Shown: positions 46,426 to 54,767 of the stretch, piece after piece
How positions within the stretch are numbered: position 1 is the stretch's first letter
Layout of the letters: each line of letters starts with the position of its first letter
Origin: BD2-11 sp965115885
GTDB taxonomy: Bacteria > Gemmatimonadota > Gemmatimonadetes > Longimicrobiales > Gaopeijiaceae
Reading direction: 5' to 3'
Length of the DNA: 64,000 nt
Assembly: GCA_965115885.1 (NCBI GenBank)
Contig: OZ220479.1
Span: 2,232,001 to 2,296,000, forward strand
Program-made: the position numbers and the translations under genes
The notes under the pieces: generated by a model
Told to the model about the DNA's origin: nothing
The model's database searches: none
Seen by the model: only the letters and a program-made list of their open reading frames with translations

Positions 46426-49038
46426 ATGCCTTCCGACATCAAGATCGAGTTCGGCAACACCAGGGGAAAACCCGAGGCCTACTTTCGCGTCCTCGTCAGC
46501 CGGGATGGGGAACAAAACCGCACGCCCGTTCTGGTCATGAAGAAGGATGACCGGGACGGGCCGAACAAGTCCGATCGACCCTATCGGGTGGAGTGGGCAG
46601 CGACCAAGGAGCTGGGGCGGGCTGCGGAGGCCGCCCTCGCCGAGTTGGAGCCGCGATACTCGGCCAAGGACACCAAGAACAAATTGGAGAAGTTCCTCAA
46701 GGGCGTATCGCGCCACTACCTCCCGCCCGACGCGGAGATTCCCGTCGACTTGAATGAGCGCATTGCCGATTCGCCGATCACAAGGGGCATGCATGCCGGC
46801 AAGGAGCCGCTGGCCCCGTGGGAGCAAGAACATGACGCGGCCGTGCGCCACAGCGCCGGACTCAGAGATCGGGCCAGCGATGAGGAGGACGTGCGGATGC
46901 CGGAACTGTTCCAATGGGTACCATGGTTCGAGGAGCTGGCCGTGAAGGTTGGGGAGGTGCGGCGGGAGGGCCTCGTACAGAGGGCGAAGGAGGTAGACTG
47001 GGCGGAAGGGCGGTGCGCAGTGCTGGCGCAGGGAGACGAAAAGGCCGACCCACTGACGTTCTTCTACCATCTTTCGTCAATCGCCAAAGGGGCGGCGAGA
47101 AGGAAGACGGTCTACACGAGCGTTGCGCAGGAGTTCGGAATCGAGAGCGACCTCGACTACGGTTTCAGCGAACGCTTCATGTTTCCGCAGGGGAACCAAG
47201 TGAACGTCGAGTTCCACAACACCGGAGACGATCCAAACCTGCTTTGGGACATGTTCGACCAGGCGCGCGCTTGTGGTCCCGGCGGCAAATCGTACGACCC
47301 CGCGATCACCGAGACCTTCGCCAAATCGCTTCAGGTCAAGGGTGTCGGCATCTCGAAGCTCACCCAGGTCCTCTTTCTGATCAATCCGAGAGCGTTCCTC
47401 CCCTTCGACAAGAACGCCCTATTGCCGTTGGGTATCGGTAGGTTCAGCACACCACCACCCGAGATGTCCTGGGCGGAGTATTTCGACGAAATGGGCAGGA
47501 TCCGGACCGCGTTCCCCGGTTGCCAGCCTTACGAACTCAACGTCATTGGCTACCTGTGGACGAACGGTTTCCTGCCGCGCAAAGGCAAACGCTGGTATCA
47601 GATCGGCACGAGTGACGCCGGGTGGCGGGAATTCCGCGACAACAATTGGATCCACCAAGGTGGGCTGGGAAACATGCCCCGGCCTGGAGACGGCGAGGTG
47701 CTTCCAGGCCCCAAGCATGGCAACCGGCTTGACGAACCCGAACCCGGCGATGTCGTTCTTGTCCGGTCGGGGACACGGGAGGGGCGCGGGATCGGGATCG
47801 TGTACCGCAACGATCACGCCGAGCGGTCACACCCGAACGGTCGGATACACGTGCTGTGGGTGAACAAGAAGCAGGCGCCTCTCGCCGCCACCATGCCACC
47901 GATTCATTTTTCGAGAGCTGGCCGCAGCGCCTACGAAGTCTTCGCCAAGTCCGTCGCCTATTCGCCGACCCTGGATTTGTTGTCACCGCCACCTGAGCCC
48001 AAAGCGCACCAACTCAACCAGATCCTCTACGGCCCTCCCGGCACCGGCAAGACCTATCACGCGACCACCTGCGCCATGGCCATCGTGAAGGGGATCGAGG
48101 TGGACGAAGTCACCGAGGAACACCGCGCCGAATTCCGCAGTCTCCGCTTCGATCCGACGACCGAGACGGGCCGGATCGCCATGGTCACCTTCCACCAGAA
48201 CTTCTCCTACGAGGACTTCGTGGAAGGCATCCGGCCCCGGCTCGCCGAGGGCGGCGACATCGGCTACGAGCTCCGACCCGGCCTTTTCAGGAGGATCGCG
48301 GACGCGGCGCTGGCCGATCCCGACAGCCCCTACGTTCTCATCATCGACGAGATCAACCGGGGCAACGTCCCCAAGATCCTCGGCGATCTCATCACGTTGA
48401 TCGAACCTTCCCGCCGCCTCCGCCAACAAGAAGAGACGACCGTCACGCTACCCTATTCCGGCGACACGTTCGGAGTTCCGGGCAACCTGCACATCATCGG
48501 CACGATGAACACTGCCGACCGCTCCATTCTGCCTCTCGACACCGCGCTTCGGCGCAGGTTCGACCATGTGGAGATGTTGCCCGACCCGGGCCATCCGCTC
48601 ATCGCGGACAGGATCGCCGGAATCGACCTTCGCGAGATGCTCAAGGCGATCAACGCGCGCATCTCGCTGCTCATGGATCGCGAACGCCAGATCGGCCACA
48701 CCTACCTGTTCAACGTAACCGACATCGAATCGCTGGCCGCCAAGTTCCGGACGGCCATCCTCCCCCTCTTGGCGGAGTACTTCTACGACGACTGGTCGAA
48801 GATCCGGCACGTGCTGGGCGACGCGCCTTTCGTCGTCGCGAAGCCGCACGGCGACTACGGGTCGGGCTTGGCGGACGAGGGCTTGCTGGATCCGGACACC
48901 GCGATCCACGAGGTGCTTCCCGCGGCGGCAGAGGAGTGGCTGGATCCGGTCCAGTACCGGCGAATATACGACGAGAGCGTCTCGTCCGGCGATCGGCGGG
49001 AGGACGAGAGTCCCGACATCGGCGCCGGTCGGTCTTGA
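46426..49038 (+). CDS. mcrB: McrB-type AAA+ GTPase of a modification-dependent restriction system
   Basis: 870 residues from ATG 46426, chosen for the GAAGGA upstream; the 28-residue in-frame extension is basic and rejected. The long N-terminal part (~530 residues) is a sensor region of unassigned fold, with FFYHLSSIAKG, KSLQVKGVGISKLTQVLF and VVLVRSGTREGRGIGIV. The AAA+ motor has Walker A GPPGTGKT near 536-543, Walker B VLIIDEINRGN and the McrB-specific MNTADRS near 695, which reads the guanine of GTP. McrB oligomers bind modified DNA, translocate on GTP and recruit the McrC nuclease. mcrC begins 4 bp after the stop. Confidence 0.92.
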   Translation: MPSDIKIEFGNTRGKPEAYFRVLVSRDGEQNRTPVLVMKKDDRDGPNKSDRPYRVEWAATKELGRAAEAALAELEPRYSAKDTKNKLEKFLKGVSRHYLPPDAEIPVDLNERIADSPITRGMHAGKEPLAPWEQEHDAAVRHSAGLRDRASDEEDVRMPELFQWVPWFEELAVKVGEVRREGLVQRAKEVDWAEGRCAVLAQGDEKADPLTFFYHLSSIAKGAARRKTVYTSVAQEFGIESDLDYGFSERFMFPQGNQVNVEFHNTGDDPNLLWDMFDQARACGPGGKSYDPAITETFAKSLQVKGVGISKLTQVLFLINPRAFLPFDKNALLPLGIGRFSTPPPEMSWAEYFDEMGRIRTAFPGCQPYELNVIGYLWTNGFLPRKGKRWYQIGTSDAGWREFRDNNWIHQGGLGNMPRPGDGEVLPGPKHGNRLDEPEPGDVVLVRSGTREGRGIGIVYRNDHAERSHPNGRIHVLWVNKKQAPLAATMPPIHFSRAGRSAYEVFAKSVAYSPTLDLLSPPPEPKAHQLNQILYGPPGTGKTYHATTCAMAIVKGIEVDEVTEEHRAEFRSLRFDPTTETGRIAMVTFHQNFSYEDFVEGIRPRLAEGGDIGYELRPGLFRRIADAALADPDSPYVLIIDEINRGNVPKILGDLITLIEPSRRLRQQEETTVTLPYSGDTFGVPGNLHIIGTMNTADRSILPLDTALRRRFDHVEMLPDPGHPLIADRIAGIDLREMLKAINARISLLMDRERQIGHTYLFNVTDIESLAAKFRTAILPLLAEYFYDDWSKIRHVLGDAPFVVAKPHGDYGSGLADEGLLDPDTAIHEVLPAAAEEWLDPVQYRRIYDESVSSGDRREDESPDIGAGRS

Positions 49039-49042
49039 ACCG

Positions 49043-50323
49043 ATGTCAGGTGTCTACACGATTCGGGAGTACGAGCAGTTCCGCATCGGTCACGGACTCG
49101 ACAAGCGCGATTTGGAGGATCTGAGAGCCTTCGCCCACGACAACGCACGTGCATTTCAGGAGCACGGATACCTCCCGGTCCTTCAGTTTGGCCGGAGCGG
49201 CAAGCTCCACGCGCGCAATTACGTTGGCACGATCACCACGAAGCGCGGCTCGCTCGTCGAGATCCTGCCCAAGATCGACCTTGGCGGAGCCGCGTACGCG
49301 GACCACGATCAGACTCGCGAGGCGTTCCTCACGATGCTGCGAGCCTACCGCGGCCTGAGGAGGGCAGCGAACCTCCCTCCGGGATCCATCCGGGCGCTGC
49401 GGCGCTTCCCCATGCTCGAAGTCTTTGTCCGACTCTTCCTGGACACCGTCGGCGTGCTGGTTCGTGGCGGCCTCGGGCGACAGTACGTGGCGACCGAGGA
49501 GAATCTTCCCTTCCTGCGCGGCCGCATCGCCTTCCGGGATCACCTGCGCGAGAACCAGATCGACCGTTCGCGCTTCTACGTCGAGCACGACGAGTTGAGC
49601 CCCAACCGCCCCGCCAACCGGCTCATCCGCACCACTCTCGACAGGCTCAGGCCCATCGTTCGAAACGAGCGCAACCGGCGGCTGCTCGCGGACCTTGAGC
49701 CAGCGTTCAGCGCGGTGAAAGCGACGCGGGACCCGCGGGCGGACTGGCGCAGCCACACGACAGATCGCTCCATGCGGCACTACGGCCGGGTCATGCAGTG
49801 GGTCGAACTCTTCCTGTTCAACCGGGGGCTCGCGACTTGGTCCGGTCGGCATGTCAATCAGTCGCTGCTCTTCCCCATGGAGGAAGTGTACGAGGACTTC
49901 GTGACCGACAGCTTTCGCCGCTACCAAGCCGAGTTCCAAGTGGTCGCCCAGGCGCCCCGGAAGCATATGGCCTCGACCGGCGGCAAGCGCGTCTTCGCGA
50001 CAAAGCCGGACATTTCACTCCGGAAGCCACGCAATGCCGTCCGGTTCATCCTCGACGCCAAGTGGAAGCACATCGGCAAGGGAGGATCCGGCCCGATTCG
50101 CGACATTGCATCCTCCGATCTGTATCAGCTCTACGCCTACGGCAAGCGGTACGAGTGCCGGGCCGTGGCGCTGGTCTACCCACAAAGCGGAGACTTCACC
50201 AGTCCACTCACCGCTCGGTTCTTCGACGGCTTGAAGATCGTCTTCCTGCCATTCGACGTTGCCTCGCTCGAGAGGTCTCGGAGGAGCGTGCGGCTTGCTC
50301 TACGGACGCTGGCGGCGAACTGA
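49043..50323 (+). CDS. mcrC: McrC-type nuclease subunit
   Basis: 426 residues. The N-terminal half is the McrB-binding part (IREYEQFRIG, GTITTKRGSLVEILPKI, LENFLRGRI-like text). The PD-(D/E)xK site is visible as TKPDISLR (Asp near 320) and FILDAKWK (Asp-Ala-Lys near 336-340), then SSDLYQLYAYGKRY in the supporting helix. Together with McrB it cuts DNA with modified cytosine or other marks. A 98-bp IS630 end sits just downstream, but the gene itself looks complete. Confidence 0.92.
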   Translation: MSGVYTIREYEQFRIGHGLDKRDLEDLRAFAHDNARAFQEHGYLPVLQFGRSGKLHARNYVGTITTKRGSLVEILPKIDLGGAAYADHDQTREAFLTMLRAYRGLRRAANLPPGSIRALRRFPMLEVFVRLFLDTVGVLVRGGLGRQYVATEENLPFLRGRIAFRDHLRENQIDRSRFYVEHDELSPNRPANRLIRTTLDRLRPIVRNERNRRLLADLEPAFSAVKATRDPRADWRSHTTDRSMRHYGRVMQWVELFLFNRGLATWSGRHVNQSLLFPMEEVYEDFVTDSFRRYQAEFQVVAQAPRKHMASTGGKRVFATKPDISLRKPRNAVRFILDAKWKHIGKGGSGPIRDIASSDLYQLYAYGKRYECRAVALVYPQSGDFTSPLTARFFDGLKIVFLPFDVASLERSRRSVRLALRTLAAN

Positions 50324-50417
50324 TCAAAGGGCAGCACTTGCTACAGCTGGGAATCTGGCTGCCAGCGAGTCACTGCGGGACATCGATCAGTCCTCTGGAT
50401 ATGGCTGGCCGCCCGCC

Positions 50418-50515
50418 TAGTGTCTCGTACCTGAAGTACGTTGACATCTTTGCGCATGTTCGGTATGATGTCTGTTCGTCCACTGTCCAGCAGAGGAGAA
50501 GAGGCCATGCCCCGA
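50418..50515 (+). mobile_element. Isolated 98-bp left end of the IS630 element
   Basis: Matches 29428-29528 with only a few differences, from the terminal TA through the AGGAGAAG ribosome-binding site to the first codons (ATGCCCCGA). The rest of the element is absent. It lies where the toxin gene of the neighbouring AbiE unit should continue. Confidence 0.9.
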
Positions 50516-50578
50516 AGACCCGCTCCGCGACCTCCAGTGCGTCGCGCCTTGCGGCCGGGGAAGCGTCCGTATCCGGCC

Positions 50579-51175
50579 TCAGCCATGGGTCAGACGCCTC
50601 CCGAGCGGTTCGGCCATCCAAGGCGGCATGACCGTCCTCGCGGCGAGAAGCTCGCTGAGGTCTTCCGCCGAGAGCTTGGGGAGCACGGCATCAAGGCTCT
50701 TCTCAACCTCTCTCGGGCCAAGCCACGCCACCGCGCGGATGACCGTGCCTGCGTTTCGGTTCGGCGCCGCCAGTTGCCAGCTTGGCGCGTGTAGCAGCTC
50801 GACCCGGTGAGCCCCGAAGTGCAGAATGCGGTTGGGTCCAGAGGTAAGGTAGACGGATCGCACGGTGTTTTGCGTCGTCAACCCAAGCCAGTTCGCCGCG
50901 TCGCCTCCATTCGGTACAATAGTCTCACCCCACAGCTCGCATAGAGCCGCAAGCGCCAGTTCACGGCGCGGACCCCTGAGGCCGAACCGGGTTTCGATCG
51001 GACGCATATAGATGCCACGGTAGATCCGCATGAGTCGCTCGGAACGCGAGAGTCGGGAGAGCGCCCGACTCACGGCGGCCCGGTCACCGAGGTGCAGGAG
51101 GTCCTCCGCCTGTATCGGCGTGGCCTCCGGCGTAGCCTCGGCGTACTCCATGATCCGCTCGGGCAGGCTGTTCAT
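50579..51175 (-). CDS. AbiEi-type antitoxin (DUF6088 family), orphan
   Basis: 198 residues. An N-terminal winged helix (DRAAVSRALSRLSRSERLMRIYRGIYMRP) is followed by the AbiEi_4/DUF6088 body: GDAANWLGLTTQNTVRSVYLTSGP and LHFGAHRVELLHAPSWQL. In type IV AbiE systems this repressor-antitoxin precedes a nucleotidyltransferase toxin (AbiEii). After this stop, another frame reads PWLRPDTDASPAARRDALEVAERVFG, which resembles an AbiEii start, and then runs straight into the IS630 end. The toxin is therefore probably lost and the antitoxin left alone. Confidence 0.75.
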   Translation of the reverse strand: MNSLPERIMEYAEATPEATPIQAEDLLHLGDRAAVSRALSRLSRSERLMRIYRGIYMRPIETRFGLRGPRRELALAALCELWGETIVPNGGDAANWLGLTTQNTVRSVYLTSGPNRILHFGAHRVELLHAPSWQLAAPNRNAGTVIRAVAWLGPREVEKSLDAVLPKLSAEDLSELLAARTVMPPWMAEPLGRRLTHG

Positions 51176-51459
51176 GGCTCCATTTCTCTCGGTCAGGATT
51201 CCTTCTACCGACGTTTCAGCCCCCTCTCCGGAGCCTTAAACACAAAAGATAACCGACCGGACAGCGTACTGCCTCGCCTCGGTGGGCGCCCTTTCGGCCC
51301 GGAAGCGTCACACGTTCCTGGCCGAGCGCGTGCAGAGGCTTGACGCCTGCATCGTCTGGTCCTTCGCCTCCGGCCTGCGCAGGGCCGCCCGGGGCTCCAG
51401 AGCGGGGCTGCTCTCCCGGCTCACCGGGTGGAGGAAGCGCCAGAGGAAGGGCGCGCCGA

Positions 51460-52260
51460 CCTACTTGATGCTTGGCCTCGGAGATCGAGGCGGCGGCGGA
51501 CCGGTTCCGCGCCATGATCGACGCGGGCCGCTCGCTCGTCGCCGAGCACACGCCCGTCGAGTTGCTGGGAGCTGTGGAAGCGTCCCGGCTCCTCTACGAT
51601 CTCACCAACAAGCCCGGCACGTTCTGGGACGGCGCGACGGGCAGCGGCATGAATTGGAGGCTCGCGCTGTCGGAGCTTGAAGCCGAGCGGTCGCACCTGA
51701 GGCTCGACAGCGAGCCGGTGATCCTCTACTCGCTCCTTTTCGCCGCCCGGCCAGGCGCACGGGAACCTCCTTCGCGAGCTGTACTGCCTGGACGCGGTGA
51801 CAACCATTTCGTTCGAATGGCGGTCGTGGACTACTGAAGCGGTACGTCGGCGGATCCGAAGCGCGCAACGCCACTACTTCTCGCGGCGCTACTCGATGAT
51901 GGCGCACGCGCAGGATGCCCAGGGCACTGCCGCGGCGATGGTCGATTCCGCGGCGACCGCCGAGTCCGACCGTCCTGCTGGAGCGGATGCGCCTGGAGAT
52001 CGAGGACCCGGCCGAAACCGCGCGGCTCAAGCTGATGATCGTGGACGAGGCGTGGCGGTACATGCAGGATCCCGCCGTGCTGAACTACCTGGCCGAGGCG
52101 GCCAAGACGTGGCGGAAGAAGAACGCCGCGCTCGTGCTCGCCACGCAGTCCGCCGTGGACGTGACGGGGACGCCGAGCGCCTCGGCCTTTCTCGAATCCA
52201 TCCCCACCAAACTGCTCCTCGCCAACGCCGAACTGCCCACGGAGGCCGGGGCTCCAGATC
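51460..52260 (+). pseudogene. virB4/trbE conjugation ATPase, internally deleted and frameshifted
   Basis: Three frames in order give VirB4/TrbE text: EIEAAADRFRAMIDAGRSLV and YDLTNKPGTFWDG; then GNLLRELYCLDAVTTISFEW, RSAQRHYFSRRYSMMAHAQD and AAMVDSAATAESD; then MIVDEAWRYMQDPAVLNYLAEA and LVLATQSAVDVTGTPSA, the Walker B end. The P-loop and several hundred residues between AAESD and the C-terminal part are missing. Non-functional remnant of a type IV secretion or conjugative element. Confidence 0.75.
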
Positions 52261-52307
52261 GGCGACCGGCGGGCGGGCGGGCGGTTCGAGCCCCGGGAGG
52301 GCTCCCG

Positions 52308-52520
52308 ATGAGCCGCTGGAAGCAGTGGGTGAAGGAACCGAAGGGCGCGTTGCCGGGCGGCCCCTCGTCACGAAGGCCGGGATCGTCCTGATCGCCGTGC
52401 TGGTGGCTGGACTGCTTTTTTCGTCGTCGCTGGCCGGTCCCGGTGAAGACGAGGCCGCCGCCGGGGCGCCAGCGCCGCCGCAGGCGGTGAACGACCGAGA
52501 GGGCCGGTCGTTCGAGGAGG
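52308..52520 (+). pseudogene. trbI/virB10 5' remnant
   Basis: Starts MSRWKQWVKEPKGA at 52308, then after a shift GRPLVTKAGIVLIAVLVAGLLFSSSLAG and PAPPQAVNDREGRS. A cytosolic basic start, one membrane segment and a Pro-rich stretch are typical of TrbI/VirB10 N-termini. The periplasmic body is absent. Confidence 0.55.
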
Positions 52521-53010
52521 CATCCGCGACGAAACGAGCGCCGCGTGGTCCACCGGCAACCTGCTGTCCATCGTGACCGCCGGGGTGACCGTGATCTTCT
52601 CCTCGCTCGTGTTCTGTCTGCTCCTGCTCCTCTGCATCACCTACGCGCAGGTGATCTGGGCGCAGGTCGCCATCGCCATCCTGCTCGGTCCCGTGTTCAT
52701 CGCGTTCCTGCTCTTCGAGCCGCTCTCGTTCCTGTTCTGGGGATGGTCCCGGACGCTGATGGTCTACACGCTCTACGGCGTCGTGGCCGGGGCCATCCTG
52801 AGGGTCTTCATGGGTGTCGGCATGGGCTGCATCACGACCTACGCCGATGCGCTGATGGGCACCGGCACCGCCGATCCCGCCGAACTCTGGCTCTGGGCCG
52901 CCGTTCTTCTCCCGCTCGTCGTCTCCGGCCTCATGGCCGGGCTCGAGAGGTCGGCGAGCTCGCCTCGATGCTCGTGTCCGGCTCCGGCTCCGCCGGGTCC
53001 GGCACCGCGG
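52521..53010 (+). pseudogene. trbL/virB6 remnant
   Basis: Reads AAWSTGNLLSIVTAGVTV, then membrane segments around SSLVFCLLLLLCITYAQVIWAQVAIAILLGPVFIAF and FLFWGWSRTLMVYTLYGVVAGAILR, ending LVVSGLMAGLE and, one frame on, VGELASMLVSGSGSAGSG. Polytopic inner-membrane channel subunit of conjugation systems. The 5' part is missing and the tail is frameshifted. Confidence 0.65.
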
Positions 53011-53058
53011 CTGATTCTTCGCAAGCGATGGAGGGGATGCCAACGCCGCCTTCCCCCC

Positions 53059-54525
53059 TCAATCCCCTCCGGGCGGCGGCACCTCCTCCGCGGCGAAATC
53101 GACCAGCTCCCCCGGTCCCCGGGGGCCGATCCTGCCCTTCGAGGACGCGAGGAGCTCGGCCGGATCGTAGGCCACTCCGTCCTTGAACACCCTGCGCACC
53201 TCGCGGGTGTTGCGGATGTTCTCCAGCGGATTCCCTCCGAGCACGACCAGGTCCGCGATCTTGCCCGCCTCGACGGTGCCCAGCTCGTCGTCCACCCCGA
53301 GAGCTCTGGCCGCGTTGAGAGTCGCGAACCGGAGCGCGGCAGCCTGCGGGATACCCGATTTCACGAACAGCGCGAGCTCGCGGTGCACCGAGAAGGGCGA
53401 GAGGAACTCGCCGGTGGACGGGTGGTCGGTTCCCATCGTGATCAGGTGCCCGCCTCCCATGTCGTAGAAACGCTTGACGAGCTTCTGCTTGACTTGGTAG
53501 ATGCGCTCGAACCGTGCGTTCGCGAGCCGGGGCTCGGCCGAGACGCGCTCTTCGACCAGTCTGCGGGCGTACGGAGTCAGGTAGCTCGCCTCGTCGGCGA
53601 AGGGCTCGAAGATGTCCGGGTCGCGTCCCCCCGAGTAGCCGTACGCGCTCATGGTGGCGTCGTAGTGGACGCCCTCCTCCAGGTAGAGCCGCACGACGCG
53701 CTCGAATTCGGGGCTGTCGGGGGTCATCTCCTCGAAGGAGTCGTAGGCCGGACGATCCGCAGGCATCGCGTCCCCGCCCACGAAGTGCTCAATGCGGTCG
53801 ATCCCCATGCGGATGGCGTCGCGCGGGTTGACCGAGCCGCGGAAGCCCGAACCCAGGTGGCCGGTCACGGAGAGCCCGTGGCGGTGCGCCCGCTCGACCA
53901 GCGCCTCGAGGTGGACGGAGGCGATGTTCTTGGCCTTGAAGCCCGCGACTCCCTCCTCGGCCAGCGCGTCGACCTGACGGTGGACGTCCTCGGCGGTGAA
54001 GTTCGGGTCCCACCCCACCCGCGCCGCGCCGAAGTACGGCCCCGATCGATGGAGCCGGGCGCCCACCTGCTCGCCCGAGCGGAGGCGTCCCTGCAGGGCG
54101 CGCATCCTGTCCGGGCTGGCCTCCCCGGCCGGGAAGACGTTGGTCACTCCGTTGGCCAGGAAGAGCGCCGGATAGACGCCCGTCTCGTCGACGCGTCCCT
54201 CCCCCAGCAGGTCCAGATGGAAGTGAGCGTGCACGTCGAAGAGGCCGGGCAGGATCACGTCCCCTTCCCCGATCTCGACCACGGCGGCCCCGGCGGCGAC
54301 CGCCTTCGACGCCGCCTGGGCGTCCACGGCCCGGAAGCGCCCCGCCGCCATCACGATCCCCGGGTTGGGCACCACGGCGTCTCCGGTCCCGTCGAACAGC
54401 CCGCCCCCCCGGACGACGATCGCGTCCGCCGCCGAGCGCGCTCCGCCCTCCTCCGTCGGCGCGCATGCCGCAACGGCGAGCGCGAGCGCGGCGCAGGCCG
54501 ACGCCAAGCATCCGGCGAGCCGCAT
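53059..54525 (-). CDS. Amidohydrolase-family lipoprotein (imidazolonepropionase/prolidase-like)
   Basis: 488 residues from ATG 54525; an ATG 24 bp upstream is possible. Lipobox signal: GCLASACAALALAVAAC. The amidohydrolase fold opens with VVRGGGLFDGTGDAV and ILPGLFDVHAHFHLDL, where HAH supplies two metal ligands. Further ligands are Lys in GFKAKN, His in SVTGHLG and IEHFVG, and Asp in TMGTDHPS. The C-terminal block GTVEAGKIADLVVLGGNPLENI is standard. Likely a periplasm- or surface-anchored hydrolase of cyclic amides or dipeptides; substrate unknown. The long in-frame extension upstream of the start is antisense or shifted text of the helicase gene and is not part of it. Confidence 0.87.
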   Translation of the reverse strand: MRLAGCLASACAALALAVAACAPTEEGGARSAADAIVVRGGGLFDGTGDAVVPNPGIVMAAGRFRAVDAQAASKAVAAGAAVVEIGEGDVILPGLFDVHAHFHLDLLGEGRVDETGVYPALFLANGVTNVFPAGEASPDRMRALQGRLRSGEQVGARLHRSGPYFGAARVGWDPNFTAEDVHRQVDALAEEGVAGFKAKNIASVHLEALVERAHRHGLSVTGHLGSGFRGSVNPRDAIRMGIDRIEHFVGGDAMPADRPAYDSFEEMTPDSPEFERVVRLYLEEGVHYDATMSAYGYSGGRDPDIFEPFADEASYLTPYARRLVEERVSAEPRLANARFERIYQVKQKLVKRFYDMGGGHLITMGTDHPSTGEFLSPFSVHRELALFVKSGIPQAAALRFATLNAARALGVDDELGTVEAGKIADLVVLGGNPLENIRNTREVRRVFKDGVAYDPAELLASSKGRIGPRGPGELVDFAAEEVPPPGGD

Positions 54526-54767
54526 GGCGCCGCACCCGGCGATGCTCATTGCGAACGACCCGGGAACCGCCGACGCGGGCCGCCTTGGCGCGGACTCGTC
54601 CAGCGCCGTCCTCATGGGGCACGGCCAGCCGACCGCGCCGCCGTTCGCGGGAGGGAAACGACCGCCCGCTCCGCCGCCGCCGGGTAGTCGGTCGAAAAGG
54701 TTGCGGACCATTCGTCGGGCCGGCGTGCGCGAACGATGGCCGGAGAATGCGGGCGCGGCACGGCCGC

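Noticed and set aside
45927..47070. Minus-strand frames over the mcrB leader and 5' part
   Set aside because: They are antisense to convincing mcrB coding sequence and have no family text.
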